Shown in pieces: positions 1 to 11,643 of a stretch of 64,000 bases of DNA (positions are counted from its first letter, which is position 1; every line of letters begins with the position of its first letter). A model generated the notes under the pieces. It was not told where the DNA came from, searched no databases, and was given only the letters and a program-made list of their open reading frames with translations. The position numbers were made by a program, and so were the translations under genes. The DNA comes from Chrysoporthe austroafricana (Eukaryota > Ascomycota > Sordariomycetes > Diaporthales > Cryphonectriaceae): positions 1,364,001 through 1,428,000 of the forward strand of contig JYIP02000001.1 in assembly GCA_001051155.2 (NCBI GenBank), given 5' to 3'.

Positions 1-649
1 CTGCGGTCCTGGTCGATTCCATTGATGACAGCATGGTGGTGCAGGAGTCGTTCGGCCCTGTCTTCTCCATTATGCCCTTTGATTCCTTGGGCCAGGCCAT
101 CGAGATCGCCAACAAGGTCGACCCCACCCCTCTGGCCCTGTTCGGCTTCGGCACCAGGGACGAGTTCGACAAGCGTATGTCCCTAGTCCTTGCCACTATA
201 TGTGAAGATTGACGTCCCACTGAAAGCTGACTGCACACACAGTGATCCACTCCGTCACCTCGGGCGGCGCGACCTACAACGACTCCTTCATGCACGGCTC
301 GATGAACACCGTGCCCTTCGGCGGCGTCGGCGACTCCGGCACGGGCGCCTACCGCGGAAAGGCCTCATTCGACACGTTCACGCACTTCCGCACGCTCGCC
401 GACACGCCTAGCTGGGCAGAGGGGGGCCTGCGCGTCCGCTACCAGCCATACGACTGGAGTCAGCTCAAGTTAATGCGGTGGATGTCCAACAAGACCCCCA
501 ACTTCGATCGCGATGGCAGACTGACGCGCGGCACCGGCTATTGGCTGAAGCTCGTCATGGGCCTCGGCACGGCGCATAAGAGGCAAGCGTTGCTGAGGTG
601 GTTGGTGGTCGCGTTATCGTGGTACTATCTGACCGTGCGACATGGTTGA
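1..649 (+). CDS. Fatty aldehyde dehydrogenase, ALDH3 family (3' part)
   Basis: C-terminal part of an aldehyde dehydrogenase that oxidises aldehydes to acids with NAD(P)+. The 5' end, including the catalytic cysteine, lies outside the window. The reading frame starts at base 3. Exon 1 runs to 174, a GT-AG intron covers 175-242, and the last exon is 243-649; joining c|tg keeps the frame. Visible family signatures are QESFGPVFSIMPF, the E-x-FGP motif of the ALDH C-terminal half, and SGGATYNDSFMH followed by PFGGVGDSG with a downstream FDTFTHFR, as in ALDH3 and YLO-1/HFD1-like enzymes. The protein ends in a hydrophobic stretch (ALLRWLVVALSWYYL), which in ALDH3 relatives is a membrane tail anchor. 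I am confident of the family. The substrate (fatty aldehyde or apocarotenal) cannot be told from this fragment. Confidence 0.9.
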
Positions 650-1186
650 GCGATAACACGGCTTTCTGTTCTTGAGGGTGCCATATCTCTTCGTAGTACG
701 GCTACTTTCATTTGATGCTTCCGCATTATTACGATTCTAAAAGGTCTGCGGTTCGGCGCGATACTACATAGCGCGGTTCCATTTCAGTCATACCTTTTTT
801 TCGATGACTGCATTCATTTGTACATTACCTGGAGTTGAATTGGATGAAGTCAGGAAGCTAAATAATCAGGATATGGTCGTCATAGCCGCCAGTACACGGC
901 ATCGGCGAGGTGTACCATGGATCAATGAGACGATTTTGAAAGTGTATGATGCCTTATTGCAAATAATAGCAATTAGGATGCTTCAGCTGCAAATGAGATC
1001 CCTCAACAACCGCCGCACTGCTCGCGTTGGGTTCTAGGTCGAGATTAGATGGATCAGTTCAACGCATTCAGCTCGTCATCATGTTGGTGGGAGCAAGTCC
1101 GCGGAGAAGATAGGCCGTCTGCGTAACTGTAAATTTGTAGAACCCATTCTTTTCGTTCTCTTCTTGAAGATCCTCTATATGAAACC
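650..1186. other. Intergenic, 3' flanks of convergent genes
   Basis: Lies between the stop of the aldehyde dehydrogenase and the stop of the beta-glucosidase, which converge here. A 77-codon open frame at 804-1037 has no recognisable domain and unconvincing composition, so I do not call it a gene. The region presumably holds both 3' UTRs; no other structure seen. Confidence 0.5.
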
Positions 1187-3831
1187 CTAGATACCACTCC
1201 ACCAGAACGTCTCGGCAACCTTGAACGACCCGGTCACAGCCTTGCCCTGCTCCACCTCGCTACTATCGCTCACAATCACCTCGTACTCGCCCCCCTCAAC
1301 ACACCACTGGTTCCTCTCTTCGTCGAAGTAGCTAGCGGCATACTTCATCTCCATCTCGACCTTCGCCTCCCTCGTCTCGCCCGGCGCGAGCTCCACCTTC
1401 GCGAAGCCCTGCATCTCCTTGGGCGGCCTGTTGACCCTTGCCTTCTGCTTGGGTGCAACGTAGACCTGGACCACCTCCGCGCCCTTGGTTTTGCCCGTGT
1501 TCTTGACCTTGACGCTCACGGAGAGCTTGCCCTTGTTCTCGGCCACCTGCAGCCCGCTGAGGGCGAAGGTCGTGTAGCTCAGCCCGTGCCCGAAGGGGAA
1601 TAGCACCGCCTTCTCCGCGAATTCGTAATACCTGTAGCCGATGTAGACGTCCTCGCCATAGATCGTCCGACCCCCTTCCGTCCTGAAGTTCAGGAACGCG
1701 GGGTTGTCCTGGACCTTCTTGGGCCAGCTGAGGCTCAGCTTGCCGCTGGGGTTGACGTCGCCGAACAACACGTCCGCGATGGCGTTCCCGGTCTCGTTGC
1801 CGCCGTACCACGCCTGCACGATCGCGCCGACCTTGCCCGCCCACGGCATCGTGACCGGCGTGCCGGACTGGTTGACGACTACCGTGTTCCTGTTCGCGGC
1901 CGCGACCGCGTCGATCAGCTCATCGATGCCGGGCGGGAGGTCCATGCTCGCGCGGTCGGAGCCCTCCGTCTCCCAGTCCGCGTTCAGGCCGGCGCAGATG
2001 ATGACCTGGTCGGCGCCCCTCGCCAGCTCCGCGGCGCGCCGGATCTCCGCCTCCGGGTCGATTACCTTGCACCCGCCGATGCGCAGCGCGCCCGAGCCGA
2101 AGAGGACCTGACCCCCGCGGAGCTTGGACGTGGCCGCGGAGCCGAATTGGATCTTGAAGTTGTACACCTTGCCCTTCTTGACCCTAAGCCGACCCTTCTC
2201 CTCCACCGTGCCCTGGTTGAAGTAGGTGTCCCCGGCCGTCTGCTTAGTGTCGTTGTCCACGACGAGCTCGCCGTTGCAGAAGAGCTTCGCCGTGCCGACT
2301 ACCACCAGCGACAGCTCCCATGTGCAGTCCTCGTCCGCGACGAACGAGCCCTCGAAGTCGGCGTACCACTTGGGTGACGAGATTTTCGGGCTGTAGTAGT
2401 CGACCAGCAGGAGGTCCGTCTTGTCGATCTCGACCTTGTCGACGGGCTTGCGGTCGGGCCCGGCCGAGGGGTGCTCGTTGTACGCCGTCATCGTCATCCC
2501 AGGCTTGCCGGAGAGGGACTTCACCACGAGGCCGAGCAGGGGCAGCATCTTGTGCGAGTACTGCCCGATGGCGTAGTCAGGTGGGGAGGACAGCTTGGCG
2601 GAGATGCCGTCGAAAGGAGTCACGGCATAGAAGGCGGCCAGAGAGGCGGAGCCACCGCCGTGGTAGGTTGCAATTTTGGCGTTGGGGCCGATGACCACCG
2701 TCTGGAGGATACGTCAGTTTTCCTCCTCGACAGAACGTTGCCCGCAGCAGGGTGTCCTTACCTTCTTATCTTTCTTGAGCGGCAGGATATCGCCCTCGTT
2801 CTTCAGCAGCACGATCGACTCGCAACCGATCTTTCTCAACAGCGCCGCTGTCTCCGGGGTATCCTCCGCCCTCTCCTGCTGGCCCTCCATCACCCCGGAG
2901 GCCGCACATGTCTTCACGAACTCCAGCACCGTCCTTGCCCTCTCATCTAGCTCATGCTGCCTAACCTTCTCCGTCTCCACGGAGAACTTCAACGGCTCGC
3001 CCCGGAACCTGGGCGGGCCGGGCATTTCCAGGTCCAGGCCCGCATGCACCGCCTCGAGGGTGCTGTACGTGCCGAACCAGTCGCTCATAACCAGCCCGCG
3101 CCACCCCCACTCGCGCCGCAGGAGGTCGCCAAGCAGCTTCTCGTTCTGGCTGCACCATGTCCCGTTGACGGCGTTGTAGCCCGTCATGAAGCTGCCGGGG
3201 CTGCTGTCGCGCACGGCGATCTGGAACGGCAGGGTGTAGATCTCGCGCAGCGCACGCTCCGTGACGATGGCGTTGGTCCCGTTGCGCTTGTGCTCCTGGT
3301 CGTTGCACACGAAGTGCTTGATGGTCGCCTGGACCCCGGTGCTCTGGATCCCGTTGACGAGCGCCGCAGCGCCCAGCCCCGCGAGCACGGGGTCCTCGCC
3401 CAGGGACTCGAAGCCGCGGCCGCCCAGCGGCGAGCGCTGCATGTTGATGGTCGGGCCGAGAATCACGTGGGCGCCCTTGGACTTGGCCTCGTCGCCCATC
3501 TTGACGCCCGCCTCGTGGAGAAGGAGCAGGTTGAAGGTCGCGCCTAGGGCCGTCCCGCAGGGGAAGCAGGCGGCCTTGGTGCCGTTGAAGAACCTTTGGG
3601 AGCGTTCTGCTTCAGCATTTGTCCGTTCCGCGGGGACTATGCCAGAGGCTATTCTGCTCGAGATACTCACTTGGTGCCCCTCACTCCATTAGGGCCGTCC
3701 GAGAGGCGCAGAGAGGGAATGCCGTGCTGGGGGAAGCCCTTTGTGTGCCAGAAGTCGATCCCGGACAGGAGGTCGCACTTCTCGGCATCCGAGAGCTTCT
3801 TCAGGACTTCTTCTACGTTAATGTCCGCCAT
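1187..3831 (-). CDS. bglI: Beta-glucosidase I, GH3 family with PA14 domain
   Basis: Hydrolyses terminal beta-D-glucosyl residues from cellobiose and other beta-glucosides. Three exons: 3831-3671, 3593-2762 and 2701-1187; introns of 77 and 60 nt. The joined frame is 835 aa, the usual length of fungal bglI. The start ATG at 3831 gives MADINVEEVL, which aligns with family N-termini; an earlier in-frame ATG at 3882 is less likely. Order of domains: GH3 N-terminal barrel (RLSDGPNGVRG near residue 42, KHF-CNDQEH near 146); catalytic nucleophile Asp225 in VMSDWFGTYST; GH3 C-terminal domain interrupted by a PA14 insertion (roughly residues 390-530, WYADFEGSF); and a fibronectin-III-like end (GAEVVQVYV). 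No signal peptide is visible, so it probably stays in the cell or leaves without a classical signal, unlike secreted GH3 cellobiases. Confidence 0.95.
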
Positions 3832-5154
3832 TCTGTCCTTACTCGCTTCTGGACGTCCGGAATGGTATAATAGCTCCCTCACACAGTCACGTTCTTCTTA
3901 CGCGGAGAGAAAAAAAGAAGACAAGAAACGGAGAACGAAAGGAAACAAACAACGCAGAGGGGGGCAAAGGGGAGCGAGGAGGATTGGACACGGCAGCGAG
4001 GTAGCACGGCTTGAGGAGAAAGAAGAGACGCAACACATAAAAGAGAGGGACGCCTCAGGCAGGCAGGGGACTCGTATCAGTTATACCCAGTACCACCTAG
4101 TACGGTGAGTGAGGTGACGCTCTCCGGAAAAGAGGGACCATGGCCGTGCCTGGAATGGAGTTATCCACACACCCCCTCCGCCGTTGGCGTGCGTAGTGCG
4201 ACCGGGAATCCGATGCGCGCTGCACCTTGTGCCTGAATATCAACCCGGTCGCAGGCCGGGCTATTCTCGGTCCCACCGTCACAAAGGTCTGCCCGCGCGT
4301 CGCGCCAGGCGGTCTGGAGAGGCTGTGCCTTTTTTCTTTGGACCTGGGCCTACACCGGCCTCCTGTGAGGGAAGGGGGAGTAGTGAATGTGGAGCCGAGG
4401 TTTACCCAGGTTCCGAACTTTCACCGTAGAGGTTGGACATGCTGGTGGCTTGCTCCAATGGACGCAATGCGGCACTAGGACCGGCGTGCCGCCTGGGTTG
4501 TTCTGGGGGTTATTATCCAGGCGGCCGACCCGGACGGCGGAAGGAGATCGCGATGTCGGGTACGCAATTCTCTATATATATGTGATTCAGTTATGACAGG
4601 TAATTCTGACTTCTGCTGCGTCCAGTTCAGGACGCAACCACCTTCGAGTGTGCAGGTTGGGGAGGGGCAATTCCTCCAGTCGGGTTGCTTGGCTGAATGC
4701 GACGGCGCAGATGTCTGTATACGAAGGAGGCTGAGCTCTCTTGGTTAGATGCGGACAGACTGCTGATTTAGTTCCGTCGGATGAAGACGAGTTTCTCTTA
4801 TCAATATCCAGAACAGTACAGTACCTTTCAGAACAATGTGTTATAAGGTTCCTCTTTCATTACACCGAGACATCGCGCCCTCTATCACCACTCGTTTTCA
4901 TCGTCGAATCCTCATAGCCATCATCGAATCCTCATAGCCATCATCGAATCCTCATAGCCATCATCGAATCCTCATAGCCATCATCGAATCCTCATAGCCA
5001 TCATCGAATCCTCATCGCCATCATCGAATCCTCATAGCCATCATCGAATCCCCTAAGCACAAAGAACCTAGGCAATGTTGCCGAAAATAGTCCAAACGCC
5101 GAGAATACACAAGACTAGACAACAAATTATAGAACACAGGCAGACAAAGGATGA
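3832..5154. other. Intergenic, promoter side of bglI
   Basis: About 1.3 kb between the bglI start and the MCM2 stop. It is purine-rich at 3900-4030 (on the bglI strand a CT-rich leader), the usual look of a fungal 5' UTR/promoter. A 20-bp minisatellite lies at 4901-5051. Short open frames here show no domain and overlap one another on both strands. No gene called. Confidence 0.5.
4901..5051. repeat. 20-bp minisatellite, 7.5 copies
   Basis: Seven full tandem copies of a 20-base unit (tcatcgaatcctcatagcca) plus an 11-base partial copy. Copies are nearly identical: the first has g for a at base 3 and the sixth has c for a at base 16. Such homogeneity points to recent expansion or ongoing slippage. 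It lies in the 3' flank of MCM2, about 100 bp beyond its stop codon. Confidence 0.95.
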
Positions 5155-7938
5155 TCAAGCCATGACAGCAGCTGGTCGACCACTCAGGCTAACGACATCC
5201 CCGGCCCTTCGCTGGCCTGCACTCGGCCTGGCCAATGTATATTTGGCGAAGGCGCGTGCCAAGGCCTTCTTGCAGCTGACCTTCTGGCTGCCAACGAAGC
5301 TCTCGATCGTGACGGCGATTGCCCGATCGATATCCTGTGTCGTGATGTAGTCTGCCAGGCGCATCCGGCAGAAAGCCTCGCTAATGCGGATGATGGCTTC
5401 TAGGTGACGCACCTAGGGAAAGTTTTATTAGCATTATTACCTCTTTAATATATATGCAGGGAGAGGTCGGGTCGCGGCTTACGGTGATGGGGTAGGCACC
5501 GGTGGCCAGAGACTCTCTACGCATGTCTGCAAAGAGACGCGCGATCTTGTCTTCATCCATATTGCCCAGCTTAGGCGTGCAGTGCTCCCGGGCCCAGAGG
5601 ATATACTTCCTGAGCAGCTCTTGCGGGATCTCACCCTCTTTAGGGGGAGACGAAGCAGACTTGGTTGTGGCTTGGGTCTCGGCTGCTTGAGTATCAGCTT
5701 CAACATCCATTGAGTCGTCCTGAGTCTTCTGAGAATTTGTAGATGGGTGGCTGCGGCTGTGTGACCCCACGATGAAGCGCGCCAGGCGCTCGTCTTCTGA
5801 CGGATCGACGGTGTCGCGGACGACGCAGAGAACATCGAAACGGGACAGAATAGGCTCAGTCAGTTCCACGTTGGCAGAGAAGGGAATGGTCGAGTTGTAT
5901 CGTCCACCGATCGGGTTAGCAGCGGCGATGATACCGCAGCGAGCCTGCAGAGTCGTGACAATGCCGGCTTTGGAGATAGAAATCGTCTGCTGCTCCATGG
6001 CTTCGTGGATGGACGTCCGATCCTGATCGTTCATCTTGTCAAACTCGTCGATGAGGCAGGTGCCTTTGTCGGCAAGCACCAGGGCACCACCCTCCAGGGT
6101 CCATTCGCTGGTCAGAGGGTCACGACGGACACTAGCCGTCAGACCGACAGCGCTGGCTCCCTGACCAGTGGCAAAGACAGCTCGATGGGCAGTCTTTTCG
6201 ACATATTTAAGTACTTGAGACTTCGCGGTACCAGGGTCACCCAGAAGGAGGACGTTGATGTCACCTCGGACGTGGTGGGCGCCTTTGCCCGTCTTTGCCA
6301 CACCGCCAAACAAAGAGAGCGCGACGGCGGTCTTGATGTCTGTGTGGCCGTAGATGCTCGGAGCGATCGAGTTGATGATCTTGTCAACAATCTGTGGGTC
6401 TCGCGACAAAGTGCGAATCTCATGCTCATCCTCCTCAGTAAGTCTGAATCCAGCAAGCTGGTCATGTGTCTTCACCACGTTGTTCGCCTCCAGGATGGTC
6501 GCAAAAACTGGGAAACCGTTCCTGTTGTTAAGCTGCGCGTCGTAGTTGTTTCGGTAAATACCAGTGACCTCGATCTCCTCACCGGGCTTGGCCTTGTCGA
6601 TCAGATCCCAGAGCAGAATGACCTCCCTGTGACGGGGAAGACGACCGGCAGGGACCGTACCGGGCGACTCCTGCAGGGTCAGCTTCTGATAGTTGCGATA
6701 GACTGTCTTTTCGGAGTTCAGGGTGAATGGGCCCCGTGATTGACAGTTCTGGCAGTACGTGATCTTAATCTCGACATTGGACTCCTGCTGGAAGGGACCC
6801 AATGTGACGCCGCACTTATTGCAGTCGACTTTGACGTATTTCAGCTGTGGGAACACGCCGGAACGCCGGGTGACCACACCTGACACTCGGACCAGGCTGT
6901 TGAGATGTTGCTGTCGAAGCTGGCGTAGGGTATAGTTGAGGGGCAGATCGTAGATGCGAACATGAATCTCAGCGTGGATTCGCTCGTAGTCGGGGTAGTG
7001 CAAAAGAACAACATCCATGGCAACTTCATCAAACAACTTGAGCATCTCAGCAGGAGCATTAGCCAGAAAGAAGGCCAGAATGGCCTTCTCAGACGCCAAC
7101 TCCTGGTAGGAGACCTCAAGGGACTCGGCGTTAATCTCACCAAGCGTTCGGATACGGTTACCATAGACAGACAGGCCGTTGTCGTCCGTGAACTCGGTGA
7201 GGAAGGACTTGAACTCGCGCTTGATGGATCGCTGGACGTTTGTTTGCGAGACCCAGTCAGTGATATTTGACGACTTGACGTCTCGGAGTGCTTCCAATGA
7301 GAGCTCCTCGTCCATAATGTCGCCATCCATATCCTCATCGGGGTCTTCATCATAACGATGACGGCGACGGCGAGGCTGAGCAGTCAAGTCGACATCACCC
7401 TCCTCATCCACACCATCGTCGAGGAAGATACGCGGCAAACCCCTACGAGCCACCTCGCGGTCTCTGCGGTTCAGCTGCGCCTCGAGTCTCCGCCTGTCTG
7501 CGATGTTCATGTCCTGATATTGCCCCTCATCATCGATGTCGATGCCTTCGTACTCGTCGTTGGCGTCTCTCTCGCGGTAATCATGCTCGAATCCCTCGCG
7601 GAAAAGGTCGACATCGTCCTCGGCCATCTCGTCAAGATCGTCGATGTCATCTTGGATCTCGGCCTCCTCCTCAATGTCGTCATCGTCATCGCCGCCGTGA
7701 GCAATGTTGAAGGCTGGAGGAGAGGAAGGCATGGGGCTCGATGCTCGGCCAACGGAGGAAGACATATCATCACCAACTCCGCGAGACCGCTTCAGGCCCG
7801 ACCGAGGTGCCGCTCCGCGGTTAGCGGAGGCGGGGTTGTCTCGCAGAGGGGAGCTGTAGGTCGGGCGTCAGTCAGTGCCCAAGAACACCTCGCGCAGCTA
7901 GAGCAATAAATATGTCGACTTTCAGATACCTACCTCAT
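5155..7938 (-). CDS. mcm2: DNA replication licensing factor MCM2
   Basis: Subunit of the hexameric MCM2-7 replicative helicase. Exons: 7938-7934 (five bases, ATGAG), 7853-5483 and 5412-5155, total 877 aa, close to yeast Mcm2 (868 aa). The N-terminus is acidic, rich in Asp/Glu (residues ~55-110), as in the Mcm2 histone-binding region. Zinc-finger cysteines fall near residues 346, 349, 369 and 372. Walker A GDPGTAKS is near 540, Walker B CLIDEFDKM near 600, and the arginine finger SRFD near 672. QESPGTVPAGRLPRHREV and the sequence around it are Mcm2-specific and separate it from the other paralogues. The tiny first exon is inferred: ATG AG joined to C TCC gives MSSPLRDN and closes the frame. 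If this exon is wrong, an internal ATG at 7765 would remove about 31 residues. Head-to-head with the UBR7-like gene. Confidence 0.95.
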
Positions 7939-8087
7939 TGTGTCGGCTGATGGCTTGACCTGGTGTATTCAGTCCCAGTTCAGATAAATCACCGAGAAGG
8001 ATAGGGTTGGGAAAGGAATGTGTTCAACAGCGGGACGAGGACTGGAGCTGCTTGGATTTTGGGAACTCGCAAAGATGGGGCCAATTT

Positions 8088-8128
8088 ACGCGTACGCGGT
8101 TCTCTCGGACCGTGTCGCGGGTGGACGC
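8088..8128. promoter_or_regulatory. Two MCB (ACGCGT) boxes upstream of MCM2
   Basis: Two perfect ACGCGT palindromes, at 8088-8093 and 8123-8128, lie 150-190 bp upstream of the MCM2 start in the 509-bp interval shared with the UBR7-like gene. ACGCGT is the binding site of the MBF cell-cycle factor in ascomycetes, which drives G1/S genes including MCMs. The sequence match is direct; function in this species is inference. Confidence 0.65.
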
Positions 8129-8447
8129 GTCGATCATATCTCACTGCTCAGCCTAGCCTGCGGGGCACAGCCCGTCAAACGCACCAGGACCAGCTGTCCG
8201 GGCGGTCTGCGCTGAGGCAAGAATTTAAAGTGCTTCTTAGCGCGTTTTCGACCTGACAACCGGGGTGGCCCTTCAGCTGCACCCTGGTCACCAGGAACCA
8301 CACGTTCAGCGACGCGGCTGGCGTCACGGTATCTTCGGTTCTATTTCCCAGGTCCAAGATTCAAATTTGCATCGCATTGTCATCTTCAGCTGTCCGGCCT
8401 TCCCATCTTACGCCTCTGAAGAATTACAGACAGCACTGGTCGCCACG

Positions 8448-10191
8448 ATGGATCCTCCATCAGCACCTCTCGCTGACTCTTCCAGTGGCGCCGAGCAGGT
8501 CCCGGCCTTGACCCGTCGCGACAGCTCCTCACAGCAGTCTGATGACTCTCAGACCGCAGCTGAGTGAGTGCGATTCTCTTGAAAGCATGAGGGGGCATTT
8601 ACTGACGTAACATCAGCATTATCCGCGACCAGATGCAGCTCGAGGCCGACGCGCGCGAAGCGTTGCCATACGTGAGTCCGCTCTCTGCCCTTGCGCCCGT
8701 CGCTCGTGACGTTGCGGGTTGCTAACACGATCGCAGAGCATCGAACACTGTACTAAAGAGCTTGGACCTCTTCGTCAGAGCGTGTTCTCCTGCCTTACCT
8801 GCAACCCTCCCCCTAAGAACCCTACCGACCCGTACAATGCTGCCGGTATCTGCTACGCGTGCTCCGTGCAGTGCCACGGTGAGCACCAGCTCGTCGAGAT
8901 CTTCACCAAGCGCAACTTCACCTGCGACTGCGGCACCAAGCGTCTGCCGTCGACGAGTCCGTGCACCTTGCGCCTGAACCCATCGACCAATAGCCGCGGC
9001 GGCGTGCACTCGGAGGAGGCCAGCACGACCAACAAGTACAATCAAAACTTTCGTAATCGCTTTTGCGCATGCGAGTGTGATTATGATCCGTTCAAACAGA
9101 AAGGGACAATGTTCCAATGTCTTGGCCTGGGCACACACGAGACAGGTGGCTGTGGCGAGGATTGGTACCACCCTTGCTGTGTGGTAGGCCTTGGTCCGGA
9201 TTGGTTTGAGAAAGCGGAGGGCAAAAGAATTCAGAGGACCGCGGCGCCCGAGAATGGAGCGCTCCCATCAATATCTGAAGATGCAGAAGCGGCAGCTCCG
9301 AACGACAATGGTGCGCCAGCCGATGGGAACGACGCCGCCGAGGATGGGGACGATGAGCCTATCCCGCCAGGGTTTCCCAAAGATGACGAGTTCGAGACTT
9401 TCATCTGCTTCAAATGTATCGACGCACATCCCTGGATCAAACGCTACGCTGGAACTCCTGGATTCCTTCCACCAGTGTTTCGTAAGACTGAGAGCGACAC
9501 TGAGCAGCAAGCTGCTGTCGAAGATGCTGCTGATGGGTCGAACTTGAAGAAGCGCAAGGCTAATGAAGATAAGCTTGGGGAATCCCAAGAGCCAAAGAGG
9601 CTCAAGAACGAGGCGGAGGGTGCCGACAACGTCGAGGTCCAGGCACCAGGCGAAGCACAGCCCAAAGCAAATGCCGACGATCAGGTCTCCGCCGTGAAGG
9701 GTGAAGCCACATCTGAGGGGAAGGAGCTCGAGACCTGCAAATCCGACATGCTGCCCCCTGCGGCCAAGGGAACCTTCTCCCTCTTTTGCACAGAGTCGTT
9801 TAGAGACCGATTCTGCCGGTGCGCGAAGTGTTTCCCAGACCTGGCGGCGCATACACAGCTTCTCGAGGAGGAAGAGATCTACGAGCCGCCCATCTCAGAG
9901 GAGGGCTCCGATAATGGTGGCTCGACCCACGGCAGTGGTAGCCTGTACGAGCGCGGCGAGAGCGCACTGCGGAACGTGGATCGGGTGCGCGCCATCGAGG
10001 GCGTCATGGCATACAATCAGCTCAAGGATAAGCTGAAGCCATTCTTCCAACAGTTTGCGGAGAGCGGTCAGGCTATCTCTGCAGAGGACATCAAGGAGTA
10101 CTTTGCAAAGTTGCGTGGTGACGAAGAGGCGATCAAAGAGGCCGGTGAGAATGCCAAGTCGGATCATCGAAAGGAGCAGCCGGGGTATTAA
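8448..10191 (+). CDS. UBR-box protein, UBR7/Mlo2-like putative E3 ubiquitin ligase
   Basis: Related to human UBR7 and fission-yeast Mlo2, nuclear proteins with a UBR zinc domain followed by a PHD-like finger. Exons: 8448-8563, 8617-8671 and 8737-10191; 541 aa. The UBR box begins near residue 70 with C-x2-C and C-x2-C-x3-C-H-G-E-H patterns (VFSCLTCNPP, ICYACSVQCHGEH) and ends in FTCDCGTKR. It is followed by FRNRFCACECDYDP and a cysteine/histidine cluster (CGEDWYHPCCVVGLGPDW) matching the PHD-like region. A low-complexity acidic/Lys middle (NLKKRKANEDK) looks like a nuclear localisation region. A third conserved block, FRDRFCRCAKCFPDL, lies near residue 405 and is also typical of UBR7 homologues. 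The ubiquitin-ligase role is known for the family and inferred here. ATG at 8448 is the first in frame. Confidence 0.92.
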
Positions 10192-10642
10192 GAGTACTGG
10201 ACTCGGCGATTATGGTTATATCATTGACTAACCATTGTAATGAATCACGTGCTACTGTGTACGATATGGGATACGGTATGGGACGGATTACAGTCGCGGG
10301 ACAAATGGGTTGGATGGTCAGGTTATTCGTTGCGAAAATAGATATCCCCGAGCCGAATGGCTACTTTCTCATGAACAGTGTACCCATGTACAATTCTCTG
10401 CTACGCTGCCTAAATCGTAAGGCCCAAAACTCCCGCCCTCAAGTTACTTAGAGTGACATGCGAAAGCACCGACAGTAATGTGACGTCGTTGAGCCTGCCC
10501 GTCATTCTGTTCTCATTGCCAGCGTATTAACGTCTCCGTCTTTCTAACATGGTATCGTGAAGCAACTATGCTACATGCAAGATCTAATGCAATACTCTTG
10601 ACTCGGGATCTCGGGTCACGCGGTTCCAGTAAACAAACGCAG
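10192..10642. other. Intergenic between convergent genes
   Basis: Shared 3' flank of the UBR7-like gene and the coiled-coil gene. A 79-codon open frame at 10212-10451 has no recognisable features. Nothing else seen. Confidence 0.5.
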
Positions 10643-11643
10643 CTAGCTTGGCTGTCCAGAGGAACCCGTACTTGCAGCGCTGGATGGACGCGGTGGCAGC
10701 ACCGGTATTGCGCCAGAGTCTTCCCTCTGCATAGGCACGCCCCCCATCGCGGCAGGAGACTGTAGCCCCTGCGCAAGATCCAACTCTTGGCCGGGCGCTC
10801 CCTGCTCCATACTCTCCATGCCCGCGAGCGCCTCCTCCGCGGTCCTCCTCTCCAGCTCCTGCAGCCGCAACTTTTCCACCGAGTCTACCAAGTCGTCGTC
10901 ATCGCTCCAGTACGGGTCGTCGTCCGGGAGCTCTGGCATCGCCATCCGCTTCCAGAACCGCAATTCCTGCCGCACGGCCTTCATGTCGACACGCCGATCC
11001 CAGCGCGCTTCGTCCTCGTCGTACCGCTTGCGGAAGTGCCTGAGGCTCTCGTTCGCCTTGCCCGCATGCGCCTGCATCTCCCAGATCTGCTCGCGCAGCC
11101 GCGTGTTCTCGGCGCGCTCTTCGGCCAGCTGCGCGCGGTACGACCGGTGCCACGCCGCGACGTCCGCGACGTGTTTCTGCTTGTACTCGTGGAACTGCTT
11201 TAGCATGGCGCCGATCACGGAGGCGTACTGGGAGGAGAGCTGGTGGTACTCGTCGCGGCTGCACTTGGCGCGTTCGAAGAGCTCGGTGAGCAGGGAGATG
11301 GTGGTGTCTATATTTGCTTGTTGTGCTGCAGAGCAGGACGGGCCAAGTTAGTTTGAATTTCCACACGTGGTGGATACTCGTGGGAGGGGGGGCACGCACA
11401 TCCAAGCTCGTCGACCGCTGAAGATATCAACTGCTCGTTGCCCAGTGACTGCGACCTCGCTCGACTCCTGACCCGGCCAACGCTAGAGACCACATCCTCG
11501 AGAGCCCGCTTGTTCTCTGCTAATTGCTGACTCAAAACCTCAACCATGCTGTAGATGTAGGCCAGTTCGGCCTGGTAGCCGGCGGGCGTAGGATAGCCTG
11601 TCACCATCGCAGGCACGTTACCGCCATTGAGGCCGTTCATCAT
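10643..11643 (-). CDS. Uncharacterised coiled-coil protein
   Basis: I do not recognise a named family. Two exons, 11643-11400 and 11325-10643, join through T|CA and give 308 aa. The N-terminal part (YQAELAYIYSMVEVLSQQL) and the middle (RAQLAEERAENTRLREQIW) are rich in Leu/Glu/Arg heptads and predict long coiled coils, from about residue 20 to 230 with breaks. An acidic patch (PDDDPYWSDDDDLVDS) sits near residue 220 and the tail is Pro/Ser-rich and probably disordered. No signal peptide or membrane span. This composition suits a cytoskeletal or septum-associated scaffold, but nothing in the sequence fixes a role. It is divergent from the PPR gene that starts at 12262, with about 620 bp between the starts. 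Confidence 0.8.

Noticed and set aside
804..1037. 77-codon plus frame after the aldehyde dehydrogenase
   Set aside because: In the 3' flank, no domain, unremarkable composition.
4901..5051. Possible CRISPR-like array
   Set aside because: Units are contiguous 20-bp tandem copies without unique spacers, in a eukaryotic genome; it is a minisatellite.
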